Source of the DNA: Anoplolepis gracilipes
Lineage: Eukaryota > Arthropoda > Insecta > Hymenoptera > Formicidae
DNA: 64,000 nucleotides
Reading direction: 5' to 3'
Assembly (NCBI RefSeq): GCF_047496725.1
Contig: NC_132971.1
Coordinates: 13,822,501-13,886,500 of the forward strand
Both the position numbers and the translations under genes were made by a program. Below are positions 1 to 12,860 of this stretch, in pieces. Under the pieces are notes generated by a model. That model saw nothing but the letters and a program-made list of their open reading frames with translations. It was not told the DNA's origin and did no database searches. Each line of letters opens with the position of its first letter. The stretch's first letter is position 1.

Positions 1-800
1 GAGGGAGGGGATAGAAACGGCGGCGATGAGGGATCCGGGGGGTGAAACGACGGCGGAAAGCAACCCACCCTTTTCATCCTGTTTGCGTCCTTTTCTCGTT
101 TACGTTGCTCCCGGTAGACGGTAGGGTGTATAAAACGTTACGAGCGCTAATTTTATTTTGTGTTAGCGGGACAGCGTCGATAATAGGAGGCTTGCCGTAA
201 CCCTCCTCTTTTCTTGGATATCTCGTTCTCTTCCCCATCTCTATAGTTTGCTACATGCAGCTCGACGACCAAATCGATGAAGGAAGGCTGATAAACAGCC
301 CTTTCCCTCGAATGGCGCGTCTCCAGGGAACGCAAGCAAGCGAGTGTAGTAGTCGGATGGGGTTAGAGAGGGAAGAGTGCCGGGAGAGGTTACGGAGGTG
401 ATGCGGTGGCGTCGATATTAACACCTTCGAGGAAACAAAACGCATTATTCGCGAATGAGCTGCGTGGCATGCCGCTGATGGCGTCGGCTTCAAGGTATAC
501 AGAGAGGATTAAGGATGGCACATTGAGAGAAACGGAAGGAAAGGGAGTAAAAAGCATCATCGCGCTGAGAACGCGACACCTTCACCACCTCGCCTTCTCA
601 TCACGCCTTCATTCTCCGTCTACTCTCTTTTGCTCGTTCGAAGGCTGAAACGTGCGCAAAGTAAATGTATCGGGCAGTGTCTGTGAAAGGTACGACAGTT
701 TTCTTCTTGAACGTCGCGTACGTGACTCCTTTTGACAAGGGCGACAACTTCGCTTCCTCAAGGGAAATAGGAACTCTCGATTTGCTGAGTCTTTAGTCTG
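1..800. other. GC-rich non-coding block
   Basis: Mixed GC-rich sequence that begins purine-rich with CGGCGG-type motifs. Overlapping short frames are open on both strands between about 150 and 650, as expected from low stop density and not from coding. No splice-bounded exon, no family motif and no RNA gene was seen. It could be an exonic UTR or a regulatory island, but nothing decides this. Confidence 0.4.
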
Positions 801-1100
801 ACAGCTACTTGCACAGTAACTGTATATTTATCTTATTTTTTTTCTCATTTAATTAATTAAATTAATGAAAAAATTACATTTTTACTCTTTTTCTCTTTTT
901 GATGCTTTTAAACATTTTCTTAAATATAAACTGTGTATATTAACTGTGGCTTATTAATAAGTCGGTAATTTAATTTAATTTAATTTAATATTCTAATATT
1001 AAAGTTTTTCTTAGAAACGCAATATTAAGATTTGCAGAATTCAGTAAGCAATTGTCAAGACTATATCAGGATTCACAAAGACCCAGCTGTACGGAATGAA
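801..1100. other. AT-rich tract with AATTT pentamer run
   Basis: Low-complexity AT-rich sequence. Positions 966-990 hold about five copies of the pentamer AATTT. Nothing gene-like was seen. Confidence 0.5.
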
Positions 1101-1476
1101 AATAAGACAGGCTTTCAATAGGGGGGTTGACTTCTTTGATTCCCCTCTTTGCAAGGGAAGACCCAGAGTCGATTTTTTTTTCCATTCGCCGTTAATGCCG
1201 CGGTCGTTTTCTCCGTGAATTTTCCTCGCTCTACATCGTCCGTAAGAAAGATCTCTTGAAGTGTTATTTTCGCCGGCCTCGGTTGCCGGTCCCTCTGCCG
1301 TACGTCGGTATTTTTATGAGTAGAGTGCCTGCTCTTCCGAACCTCTTTGCTCTGTGCGAGCCTGCTCGCTCGCTTGTACTGCTCGTAATAGCGCGACTGG
1401 GTATACACGAGTTTCACAGTGGTACGTACGAGGCTCCCTTTAGCACTCGTTCTGAATTATGGTGGTCCATCTTCCG

Positions 1477-1522
1477 CTTTCCCTTTCCCTTTCCTTCTCC
1501 CTCTCCCTCTCCCTCTCCCTCT
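1477..1522. repeat. CCCTTT/CCCTCT hexamer microsatellite
   Basis: A pyrimidine-only stretch shifts from CCCTTT to CCCTCT units. It sits in a GC-rich block (1101-1740) whose plus and minus frames are both open. The proline/serine and glycine/glutamate runs predicted there come from this repeat and are not a protein. Confidence 0.85.
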
Positions 1523-1740
1523 GCCTGGTCCCCCTCAACGTTTATATGTGCCCACGCTGTCGTCAGCGAGCCGCGGAAAAGCACGACGAAAGTGGCTGTT
1601 CCGCCAGAGTTATACCGGCTTAACATGGAAGTACGGCCCGTGGGTGCATTACGACAGAAATTCAAGGTTCGCTATATGCGCCATGATGGCGGAGAGAATT
1701 GACGTCCGCATTGCTGTTCCTTTGGGATATATCTAGTCAA

Positions 1741-2500
1741 TGCTATCCGATTCGGTCTCCTAGACATGAAATGATCGAATATATCAATTTTAGTGTTAAT
1801 TTAAGTTCTGCTTTATTTGCACTTTGTCGAAGAGAATGAGATATGTTTTATGTTTTATTAGATTACATGCTCGTATTTTTTTTTTTTTTTATATATACAA
1901 TGTAGCGCATTTTCTTTTTCAATTTATCATTATTTCTTATAATTTTTCAATAAATCATGTAAACTTAATGATTCTTAATGTGTCTTATCGACACTTATCA
2001 TTTATCGCAATAAATAAATAAAATGAATTATCAGGCCAGAGTTAAATAAGAAAGTAGCAAGATGTTTGCTAGAAGCAAAGTCTGTTTACATGGATTTAAT
2101 TTCTTTTGCACGAAGGGCGAGAAGCCGAGGGTTTGGAAAAAAATGGTGCTTCGAACACGGTAATCATGATAGATACTGGTCGATTAGATTATTCGAGTTT
2201 CTTTGCTTTTAGCGTAAGACTGAGTGCACTCCCGTTTCTAGAATCGACGTTTTCGATTGCTTCACGATTTATACGAGATTACTTCCTTGTCTTTATCCGC
2301 TTCGCCCTGCGTTAGTCGATAATTCTTAAAAGCAAGAGGGTATACTGATATAAATGACATCCGAGATATAATACTCGACGCCTTAGAATCCGAGTAGTTT
2401 AAAAATTTGCAAAAGTATTTTTATATTTTGCATGTTTCCATTTTCCATGTGTATTTTCATAACTATATGTTATATTTCCAAAATTATTACCAACTTCCTG
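1741..2500. other. AT-rich non-coding tract
   Basis: AT-rich with poly-T near 1877-1890. The two small open frames inside it are composition-driven. No feature supported. Confidence 0.5.
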
Positions 2501-2790
2501 TTTTCAAGCGCTCAAGTAAATACCATCTAATCCAACGTCCGGGTATCGCTTATAATTAAAACCCCCGGGTGATGACGTGTTAGGCTGGAATACGAGCCGC
2601 GCATTCGGACCCTCGCGATTTAAACTAATCCACTCGTAACTCGGCGTTGGATATTCCGAGCACGGGCTTGTTGCCGAATTAGTTCCAGGTAAAACCGGGA
2701 TGGTGGTGATTGGTCATTTACTGGGACCAGCTTGTCCGAAGGGTTAGCTCAATGAATGAGTGAGTCAGGGGGAATTCCGCCATATGCTTA
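2501..2790. promoter_or_regulatory. Compact GC island with TAATCC motifs (candidate enhancer)
   Basis: A sharply bounded, more GC-rich island between AT-rich tracts. It contains CTAATCC twice (near 2527 and 2626), an ATTA-type site, and ATGACGTG, which resembles a bZIP/CRE half site. TAATCC is the known preference of K50 homeodomains (Otx/Bicoid/Goosecoid class). The regulatory role is only inferred from motif content and the island shape. Confidence 0.2.
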
Positions 2791-4250
2791 TAACTTAACA
2801 CGCACAAATGTTGCTTATCAATTATATCTCAGTCGTACATAATTTGCACCGTCCTTCTTTATCTATATTGCTTCCTTGCGTATATGACATATGGAAAGTG
2901 CTTCCAATATATTAATGGAAAAAGTGAGACTGTTCAATTTATGTTTATATAACTATAAATAGCGCATGATTTGTGTATATCGACTAAATACTTGATAGTA
3001 AACACGAAAGTGGAAATACTGTATATATCGAGTAAAAATTTTATTTCTTTTTGAATTCTCGTCAGGTTTAATTAATACAAGATTTTTGTGAAAGGATAAT
3101 TATTATGATCAAATATTCCGTCAGAAAAGATTAATTTAACATTTAAAAATATATTTGGTAACACAGTTAGATATATTAAATTATTTTATATATTTATTTA
3201 AATGCGAGTTATTTTAAACAATGTAATAACTTTGGTAAAACAGAAGGAAGATGATTTTTTCCGAATAAGACTGCAATAGAGATACGGTTATTGCATTTGT
3301 GTCAAATGCAGTAACATCCGCTTTAAATCTAAACTATAGCGATACTGGTAACGACGGTTCTACGCAAACTATAGATTTATAGTAAAATAATCTGCATATT
3401 TACTGCACGTTCTATGCATATATCAAAATAGATTGAACGTTTTTGAATTCATTTATCAACGTATTGCTCGGACAATCTAGACAAGCGTACAATAATTGAA
3501 ATTAATGGATTGTTTGCCGTTAAGAATTTTTTTATATAGAGCAAACCATATAAATTCAATATAAATAAGAGTGAGGAAAGAGTTTTATGTAAAATATTAT
3601 TCTGTTTATATTTTATAGAATTGCATTTATGGAGAGTTTTGTATTGGAATGTTTTCATCGTACGTCATGTGATTGGTAAGAGATAAGATATAAAAACAAT
3701 TCTGACAAGAACACTTGTATGGTGAATATATTTACGACATTATAAATATCAGTGTACTTTTTTTTCTTTGGATTGCGATAATCGAATCTTTTTATCGCTG
3801 ATAAGAGATAGTTGCATAGCTTGCGCAAGAAAATATTTACGTTGTACGTTGAGTATATTCTGATAAGTCACATGTCAGCAACTTTATTGTGGGATTTATG
3901 TACTGGCCATTACTGGCGATAAAATATATTAACTTATGATTTTTTAAATAAAATAGAAAAAGATCTATACATATAATAAGCGATAAATTTATATATATGT
4001 ATATATACATGTACATATACACACAATATACTCTGTTAGTGGAAAATTTCCAATATTTTCCAAACAGAGTACAAAACTTTGAGTCATTGCATAGCAACTA
4101 ATTTTAAATGACAATGTTATAGTAAAGAAAACTTAATTTTCAGTTACAGCTACAAATTTTCTATCCGGTAATATTCATTAAAGCGTGAAAAAATTAGTAT
4201 AAAGTTTTCTGCGTTGGTTAGACTAACTCTAGAAATATGTCTACGTCTTG
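2791..4250. other. AT-rich non-coding tract
   Basis: Long AT-rich stretch with short TA/TG runs (about 3991-4023). Open frames are short and hydrophobic, as expected of AT-rich DNA. Nothing gene-like was seen. Confidence 0.5.
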
Positions 4251-4560
4251 TATTCAAAGATAGATCATGAGAACCATTTCGCGTAATTCTACGCAAAAAT
4301 CTTTACTCGCGAGTAAACGAAACCGCATGAGCCGCAATTACGCGCCGCATTGTTCGCATAGTCCCGGTTCTCTAATCCTGTTATCAAGAGAGAGCGAGTT
4401 GTAAAGATAATATCGTTTCATTAAAGAGCCGCAGCACAAATATAGATACCGCGAGTGGCGGAGAACGGCCAGTCACGTACCCGTTACGGGACTGAGAACT
4501 TCGATTCCTGAGAAACCAAGCGAGAGATAGCTTGTTCAGTGATAATTGCATTATCGTTGC
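4251..4560. other. Small GC island
   Basis: A 300-bp CpG-containing island with a CTAATCC motif near 4374 and the short dyad CTCGCGAG (4306-4313). No open frame of note. Possible regulatory island, unproven. Confidence 0.25.
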
Positions 4561-5312
4561 GATATGTTCGCACTATAATGATACGCTGATAAAATCATTA
4601 TTGAGACATTTGTGTGTAGCAACGTTTAGAAAAAATTAAATCTTTCCTACAATTAGGCATTTTAAATCGTCAATTAAGGACTATTTGTTTAAATCGTTAC
4701 AAAATGTTCAAATAATATAAAGAAATTATATATGAATTTCATCCATTCATGGATTTAGATATAAAAAGTATAAATAATTTACGTGATTTCTCTTTTTTTG
4801 AAGAATTTCTGTTAAAAAAATAAGCAAGTTTATTCAAGTTATTTATTTGAAATTTATAGAATTTTTCAAGTTTATCCGTTTTCTTCTTTTAAAATTTACT
4901 TGCTTAATGTATACTGCTATATGTATACTGTAGTGTTTGCCTGTTTGCAGTTTGCATCAGTAATGATGTTACATCTTTATTTTACTTTGACTTTTGATAT
5001 ATCGCGAAGATAATCAGAATATGATGTAAGTAAGGTAGAATGGCTTCGTCTTTCTTACTGGAAACTTCATGTTATATCACGATAATCTGAAGTATAAAGT
5101 GCAAAGAATTCGATCCTTTCTATCGTAGACTATTCCTCGTTTCTCTGCTTTCGGAGCTTCGGTGACGTCGTCATCGAAATGAAAAGAGAGCTTATGTAAA
5201 TTACAATCGTTACGATTCCATGGGGACTACGGGCAGGACGCGTTTCTCATCCTAGTTCCCGCTCATGTCGGATCGTAAACGTGGTGACGAGTGTTGGACA
5301 AAAAAATACAAA

Positions 5313-5373
<61 letters not shown>
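5313..5373. repeat. (GA)n microsatellite
   Basis: About 60 bp of near-pure GA/AG dinucleotide, started by AAAGAGAG interruptions. All overlapping frames around it (ER/RE repeats on plus, SL repeats on minus) are products of this repeat. Confidence 0.95.
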
Positions 5374-5377
<4 letters not shown>

Positions 5378-6780
5378 GATCGAAGGATGAGAAGCGATGG
5401 GATGGAGGGACGGGAAAAAGGAAACCGAGAGTGGAATTGCTTCTCCTCTTCTGCACCAAGTGTCATTTTCTTTTCGTCATCTATTTACTTTTTCTATCTT
5501 TTTCCCGTGTTTCAGTTTAGTTATCTCTATGCCGTATGCTATGGATATACATAGAGGCGATATACGTAAAAATATATTGTTACGAAATTGTAAACATACT
5601 CGTAGTATAAACTTTGTATGTGAAATATCAAAATATCATTGCTTTTATTTATTGAAACTTTTCCGAACAATTATGATATTTTTATATAGAAATTCTTATT
5701 TAATTTTCTTAATCAAATTACACATTTACTTAATAAATGTGATTCAATGCTAAGTTTTTATCAATAAATATTATATAGTATATATTTACTTTTTAATAAT
5801 TTTTACGAGGTACCATTAATATATTCTTAAAGTATTTCACTCTCCCTTTTCCTTTTCTTTCTTCCTCTTTTTCTCTTAAAATATTTTTATAAAAAAAATA
5901 TTACATCATTTTCTGTGCTCTCATTTTTATCATGATTTTTTAATTAATTTCACTTATTTTCACCATTATATGTATTTGTTTAGTTAAAATCTCGTCTCTG
6001 AGTCGCATTAGCTTTAGTTTAGTTTACATACGAAGAATATTGAACGAACGAATCCCTCGAGTGTTTCGTTTTCGTGCGATCGATCAATTCATTTCACCGT
6101 CGACGGCTTCTTCTTTTTCATTCTTTCGAGGCACTCTCCCTCACAGCAATGGCAAAAGGAGAAAGTAAAACCGACAATACGTTCGCGGCAGAGTGATTAG
6201 CGGCACGGTGGTGGCGGTGGCGGATGGAGAGAAATGGAGGGAAATGGAGGAGGGGGCGGGATGGTTCGGGGCTGAAGAGGTTGCCCCTGAACGTTATTCA
6301 ACGATCCAAGAGGCACTGTATAAACAAAAAGGAGAGAAGGAGACTTCGGAAAGGCGGAAAAAGTAGTAGTCTGGTTTCCACCTGCAAACCTGCTGTATAT
6401 GTAGATGCGTGTATAGGAGGGTGCATTGTATTTGCGTGTTACATCCACGTACAGGGAAGTCCACGCGCAGCCCTAGCTAGTCACATCAAAGGCGTTGTGG
6501 AAAAGCTGCAAATGCATGAAAGAATGAGTTAAAAACCCGGCCACCGTCGCATCACTGTAGTGAATAGAAGAGGGGTTTCCCGCGGAAAAGCTTGGAGGAC
6601 GCTGAAGGACCTCAAAACGAAAACATTTCACTCTCAAAGCATCTCCGCCACTCCAGATGCACATAGAGTCTCTCTTGAGTTTCACCTTTATTTCTCGCAT
6701 CACTTTTTTTTGAGCGCGCATTTCTGTTCACTAGGCCGCGAAAATAAAACTCGATTGATAAGTAAATCACTTTAGACAAC
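5374..6780. other. Mixed AT tract and GC/GA-rich block
   Basis: 5531-6000 is AT-rich. 6001-6780 is richer in GC, with a GGTGGTGGCGGTGGCGG run near 6208-6224 and GGA-rich units after it. Short frames overlap on both strands. A pyrimidine tract ending in TTTCAG at about 5515 resembles a plus-strand splice acceptor, but no exon can be tied to it. Confidence 0.35.
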
Positions 6781-6842
6781 GTACATATACTTGCGGCTTT
6801 TGGAAATCGCTAATCTGACTTTTGCAGCATAGCTACACATAC

Positions 6843-6847
<5 letters not shown>

Positions 6848-6882
<35 letters not shown>
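6848..6882. repeat. (TA)n microsatellite
   Basis: Pure TA dinucleotide run of 35 bp inside an AT-rich tract (6781-7330) that otherwise shows no feature. Confidence 0.95.
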
Positions 6883-6886
<4 letters not shown>

Positions 6887-7330
6887 TTCATTCTCAAAAA
6901 ATATATACTACCATATTTTTGAATAATAATTTTTTTATAAAGATGTTTTCTCATAATATTATGTATATTTCATGTTATATATATATAACTTATTTATCAT
7001 AAAAATCTAGCTAATGAAAATTAATTAAAATTAGTTTCTTCATCTATTATAATATAATATAATATAAAATAGTATATTTCTTTCGTGCTAGATTCTATCA
7101 TAGTATTTATATAATTAATTGAAAAAGTTACACAAATTTGAGCACGTTAAAAATATTTTTCGAAAATATAGTGTACATATTAATATCGTAATTACTTTTA
7201 ATTTTTTCTTTGTTATTGCAACATCGTTAATATTAGCGTTATAATTTATGAAAGTACGTACAATCTTTGTGATGCCTTTCTCGCTTGCTTTTCATTTAAA
7301 ATTAATGAGTCGCTTATGCTTACGAATTTA

Positions 7331-8600
7331 ATTATTAATCATCAATTGATAATACTGTTTTAGGCCCGACCAGCAGTGAGCTTTTTTGTTTCGCTTTGGC
7401 AAGCAACGTGGCAAGCGATATTGCCAGCTCGATTCGACGAGACGGGCGTTTGTTTTATTCTCATTACCAGAAGTGGCGTTGAAGAGATGAAAAGCGAGCG
7501 GAAGAGAAAAAGAGGAGTGACTCGAAATTGGCGTAATTACGACTTTAAACGACTCTCGCCGTGTCCGCCTTTCGTCTTTCCCTTCGTGTATTTCTTGAGG
7601 AAAAGAAGAAGATAGCAAGCGCGCGAAAAGCCTCCTTGTCTTTATTCGCGTCGCCGAAGTTGCCGAGGTTTACTACTGAGACGTAGCTTTAAACTTTTAT
7701 CCGATCTGAATACGACTCTCACACGCGATATACAAACTGCGAATCGCGTACATGTGTGCCTTGCACACATTTAAATTCGTACATCAGGCTAAAAGCAACA
7801 ATGTCAAATTGAATCGCTCGAAAAGTTTATCCTTAAACGAAGCGAAAACTTTTGTCAAGGCTCAAAGTAACTTTCGTCTCGCATGCTACAGTCGTGTATC
7901 TCACACGTTTGTGATTATTTGCTATGCGTATGTGCACATCTGTGTTTATACGTATGAGAAGGGGCCAACATTACATCCCAAGGAGCATCGTAAACGTGAT
8001 TGCTTTTTTTTCTTCCTACGGTTTTCCATTTTTTTTTACTCCTTCGGTTTCCCCGGGGACCATGCCACTCAGAGACTCTCCGCGATTCGTTGCTCACCGA
8101 CCGTGACATGAGTCACGATATGTCGTTAATCTTTGACGCTGCGGTTCCCAGGCGGAACCGGAAGTCGATGGCCCGGCGATGTCACTGCCGGTCGTCATCG
8201 TATGCCACGGCGCAATCTTCGAAATTGCAAGACGAACGACGGGAACCGGCTCCACGGCGGATAAAACTGATTGGTCCGTGGGACATGGCGTCAGCTGTTC
8301 TCCGATCGTAGTTGATTCGACACGTAACTTCCATATATGTACGTACATATCGGTTATGTAGCATGGCTACGTATCTGTCTGCTGGAAATGCAATACGCGA
8401 GTGCATCGGCCTGTACAGGCTGCGTGTGCGCGAAAAGATATTCGGGGATCTGGAAATGCTTTCTCGCATGCGGTCGACACGCGAAATGGGAAAAGATGCC
8501 GTACAGATCGTCAAGTTATTTTTGCTACGCATTTCTCTCTTCGTGCTGCAGTAACGTTTATTGTACGAGTGAACTTTATGCATTAACTGTGGAAACTTAA
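7331..8600. other. GC-rich block without a supportable gene
   Basis: CpG-containing sequence where up to four frames are open simultaneously between about 8000 and 8580, including a 133-codon minus-strand frame. Simultaneous openness, the absence of family motifs and arginine/serine-rich translations point to composition. No bounded exon seen. Confidence 0.4.
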
Positions 8601-9088
8601 ACTTTTTATATATAATTTTATTACAACTAAATTAACATCTGCCAATATATAGATAATATAGATTTTATATAGATCAAATATGCAGATATTAATAATAACT
8701 GACATAAATTTGGATCGGATATGTCTCTTTATCATGTTATTTAAAGTTAAGCTCGAACAATTCATCGATTATGGATAGAGATTAGATAAATGCGGATTGA
8801 TTTCGCGCGGAAAAGTTTGATAATTCGGAGATTGTGCGAGGGACGATGAACGCGATTTCTAAGTGAAAATTGCGAATGAGTGAGCCGTGTGCGCGCGAGA
8901 TGGGCGGCAAAACTTTCGCGGTTTGCACGAGGGCGATGCACCCTCCCGATGCGCGCTCGCGAGAAAACGTTATACGCCGTGGCACATATGTACTCGCGTA
9001 GGTAACGTCACGTATCTATCCCGCGTATTTACCTATCGCATCGATGCGAGACGCAGAAGAACTTTTATCCCCCTTTTTCCCCTCCTCC

Positions 9089-9094
<6 letters not shown>

Positions 9095-9132
<38 letters not shown>
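9095..9132. repeat. (CT)n microsatellite
   Basis: Pure CT dinucleotide run preceded by C/T-rich sequence and followed by a C run. It lies in a GC-rich block (8771-9545). Confidence 0.95.
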
Positions 9133-9135
<3 letters not shown>

Positions 9136-9189
9136 CCCCTGTGGGTCCTCTCGAAGCTCGAGTTTCGGAGCGGACCGGCGGTGGTGTAG

Positions 9190-9213
9190 CTCGACTCGAC
9201 TCGACTCGACTCG
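9190..9213. repeat. Short (CGACT)n tandem repeat
   Basis: Between four and five consecutive TCGAC/CGACT pentamers directly downstream of the CT run. Surrounding frames on both strands translate it as RLDST-type repeats. Confidence 0.85.
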
Positions 9214-9545
9214 GAATGGTTGGCGGTGGTCGATCTCTTTCTCCTCGTTTTTCATCAGTTCCAGTCAATAAAGCTTGTGGCTCTTGTTTTGCCTTCGGCT
9301 GACCACGCTGGCGCGGTTCCGTTCTTCTGTTCCGCAACTATCTGCGTCGTTTTTCGCGTCCCTTCGCTGCTTGCGCTTCCCTCCTTTTATTCTCGCTCCG
9401 GTTGATCCGCCCCGGCGAAAATAATGCAAGAAAAGCCTTTGTGGCTTTTGGAAAAAGGAAGGATTTTCTCGACTTCCGAAACTTTGCCGGGGCGCCTGCC
9501 ACGCGCAAGAACTAGACTGGTGGAACAATCGAATTGATTTTGTAC

Positions 9546-11922
9546 ATTTTTACTTTTCGACAACAGACGTCGCGACGTATATCCACCGCGCGTTTCTACA
9601 CATAATAAATATGATTGAAATGACGTTTTGTGGGAGATATTTCATAAATATCGAGAAAATTTTTTTGAACCAAATATTGATCATATATATTACTTATATT
9701 CTTCTATTTTTTATTTTATGTATGTATCACTACACGTAGATATACATTTACTTTTACGTACATTGAGAGTTAAAAATGTTATGTCACAATTTATGTCTAC
9801 TTTTTTTCCAAAATTTCGTATAAGATAGTCCTCTATTTCTGTTTGAAGATAGATTCATCACGAAGTGTCGTATGGTGTCCACGTGAAATTCCAGAGAGAT
9901 CGTGTTTTCGCGTCGTAAGCAGGAAGAGCGGCATGTACAGATACTCGTACCGGATTCACGGTCGGTGCTTCCGATACAAAGGGTTCTTCCCTTCCCCTTT
10001 CCCTCACTTGTCGCACGAAGAGCCACAGTGTCCAACCCTGCTATTCTCGTTCTTTCTGTGCTCCTTCGTCTCGTGGCTCCGGTTACCCTGAAAGAGGCGA
10101 AAGCCTGTACCAAAAAGTCCTGCGCCAGTTCTGTGACGCGGATATCAGGCGCCGTTCCTCTGCACACGTTTATAACAAAATTCGCAGGAAACTGCTGAAA
10201 AGGAATGAAGGGAGAAAAGGCGGGAAAAGAAAGAATTGATTCGCTGGCAAGAAATGTATTGACAAGGAGAAAGAGAAAGCGAAATAGCCGATATCTCGGA
10301 CATAGGTTGATCTATACTATTTTTTTGGTTTTGTATGCATTATTTATAGATTAGATTATTTCCTCTTCGCGCTTTATTCACGTTCAAAAGAGAGATTGAT
10401 ATTCGTAGATTTAATTTGCTATGAAATTTCGATCTTAATAAAAGGGCCGATATAATTCCGATATAAAAGAGCTTATATTTAATTAAGAATAAAGCGTAAT
10501 TGTGAAGGAATTTCTAAAAAAGTATATTTTTATATTTTTTTTATTTTGCGGTAAGCAATTAGGAATCTCATTGCAATACTCATAGTTGATTTTCTTCCTC
10601 CATATCGTCTCTCCAAATAGAATAGAAGCGAATCAATGATGCGCTTGGGAATTTTGATTGTCGTAGACATGCTAATTAGACCATGTTAATCCATGTCGGA
10701 TAACCAGTGTCAAATAACTATGAGGATGGTTACTACTGGAACGAATGGCCGTCCGGGAAGTTGGCGCTAGTTAATACCTTTAACGGTCATGTCATAATTT
10801 ATGTGAAGCGACCTTAACTGAATTAAACGGAAGTTACTCAAGTAGCATTGTTATTTCATTCTCTAGTGATATAAAATTTATTTTAAATTTGATTCACTTT
10901 TTATGAACTTTTTTTTATTTTATTCATTATGATTAAACCGTAATAATGATTTAAAGATAAAATCCAATCATTTGTCTACTCTTGACCATTAATTAAATTA
11001 CCATGTTTAATAATATTATTGGCAACTAGTGATATTTTTATTATTGCAGAATAATTATTTTATTTATTCGACTACTTTATTTATCGTATATTATTTAAAT
11101 TTTTATTTAAAAGAAAGAACAACTAAATAGAATATGATAATATGACCTAAGCAAATAGCTCAATAACATGATCTACCTTCGCACTATCTACATAAGTACA
11201 CAAGTTGTAAGAGAGGAACTAGTCGTTCTCTCTTCTTTTCGATTTGTCTCGTGTCATTGCGGGAGTGCTGTCGCAATGACTGATCGGGGGGCTGACTTCT
11301 ATCTTTTCCCGAATAGAGGAATGAAACACGACGGTGCGTCGTGTCACCCTCGTCTCGGGTTTTAGATTTATTCGTACAAGCGTCAGAGTAGAGCCGTAAG
11401 AAGTTGTGTAAGATCGTGCGAGTGATCGACTAGCTTTGGATTCTAGACAGGCGATAATAAAATTGCTGTAGAAAACGAAAAGCGTATTACTACAGATTAT
11501 ACTAGTGTGTGTACAAATATATTTAATTTATTCTATTATCTCATTTTTTATTTTATTTTCCGTATCTGTTTCCTTTTTTCTTTATCTTGTTTATTTATTT
11601 GTTTCAAGTCATTAATGTGACTTTGTCAATTACTATATTTACTTTAAGTAATATTACGTGTTTCTCGGAGTAAATAAAACAAATAAAAAATTATTTTATT
11701 AGATTTATACTATTTTTGTGTACTAATTAAAATGTATAGATGCGCGTGCGCGCAAATACCTACGCACATACACTCACATATTTCAATAGAGATTATTAAT
11801 TAATTTTCGTACGTTTCGTACTTTATTTATGTGATGCGAAGCTCTATGAGAGATGGTTAAAAAAACTTTCGACATAAGTCGGTTTGTCGCTGCCATTAAT
11901 TTTATAAGCAATATTAGTATGG
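9546..11922. other. Alternating AT tracts and GC blocks, no gene
   Basis: 9546-9840 AT-rich; 9841-10300 GC-rich with overlapping frames on both strands; 10301-11165 AT-rich; 11166-11480 a small GC island; then AT-rich again. No RNA gene, no recognisable protein and no clear repeat seen. Confidence 0.4.
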
Positions 11923-11959
11923 AAAGCTTGAATTTTTTACGTGAAAAAATTCAAGCTTT
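11923..11959. repeat. Perfect 16-bp-stem hairpin
   Basis: The arm AAAGCTTGAATTTTTT is followed by a 5-nt loop (ACGTG) and its exact reverse complement. The stem has no mismatch and is isolated in AT-rich DNA, so it is younger or more constrained than its neighbourhood. It may be a foldback transposon remnant or a cruciform-forming site; function unknown. Confidence 0.8.
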
Positions 11960-12000
11960 AATTTATTTAACACGATACATTATAAACGTGTTGCACGTCA

Positions 12001-12484
12001 CCTCTTATAAGATCTCGAGTGCCGGTCGCAGCACTTTTACGCACATACATAGAATATGAATCCGTCTCGATCCATTCCATCTCCTTTTTAAGTTCCCCTT
12101 CATCAATATTAATCCAGTACAGTCCGAGACCCACCGGCCGACGCGACGGGAAGAGGGATCGTTCTAAATGTGTCACCGAGGCGACACGATCGTCGCCTCC
12201 CTCACCCGTTCTCAACAGCGTAAAAAGAAAGGCGGGAGAGATCTCCCACGATCCTACGGGTACCTGCCACGCTAAAGGATAAGGGAAGATTAAGCGAAAC
12301 CTTAAGCGACCAAGTCGTTTTTAGCTTATACGGATTGGGGAGGGTGGGTGACGCAAGGTTCAGGGAGAACGTAGGTCCGAGGCGCAGCCTCGTAGCCTGT
12401 GAGGGAGAAAAAGGAACCCTGGAACGCAAGGACACGCTTCTACGAGTGAGAAGAGGGGGAATGGGCCTGCAGTGTGCGACCATG

Positions 12485-12517
<33 letters not shown>

Positions 12518-12860
12518 ATATGTGTGTATGCGTCTGTGCCCCGTAAAATACGAGCATGCCAGAGTTAAGCCGGCTATAGATCGTGGAAAGCGGAGAGAGA
12601 AAGAGACGGCAGGCACGAGAGTGAAAAGACACGGAGGACTTGTGCAACCTCACCTTTTGAGGAGGAGAGCTACAGGAGTCTGCTCTTTCAACTCCGGAAT
12701 CTTCTTACGTTCCGCCGATTCCGACTGTCTCTCTAGACACCCCTGTCTTTATCTATCTGTCTTGCACTCTTTTCTCCCACCTCGCATCTACAAGAGAATC
12801 CGCGACTTCTTTGTGCAATTGGCTTTACCGTTAGAATACTCGCCTAATACTTGAGATCAC
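12001..12860. other. GC-rich block
   Basis: A GC-rich block with frames open on both strands around 12000-12850. Translations near the microsatellite at 12.48 kb are YIYIYM/CVCVC repeats. No gene supported. Confidence 0.4.
12483..12530. repeat. Compound (TA)n(TG)n microsatellite
   Basis: A TA run switches to TG and back to TATG units over about 48 bp. Confidence 0.95.

Noticed and set aside
2670..2700. Possible fused splice site TTCCAG|GTAAAA
   Set aside because: The pyrimidine tract is poor and the donor is weak compared with the site at 46100.
5247..5554. Four overlapping frames with ER/RE and SL repeats
   Set aside because: They are translations of the (GA)n microsatellite.
8182..8583. 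133-codon minus-strand frame in a GC-rich block
   Set aside because: Three or more other frames are open across the same bases and the translation has no family signature.
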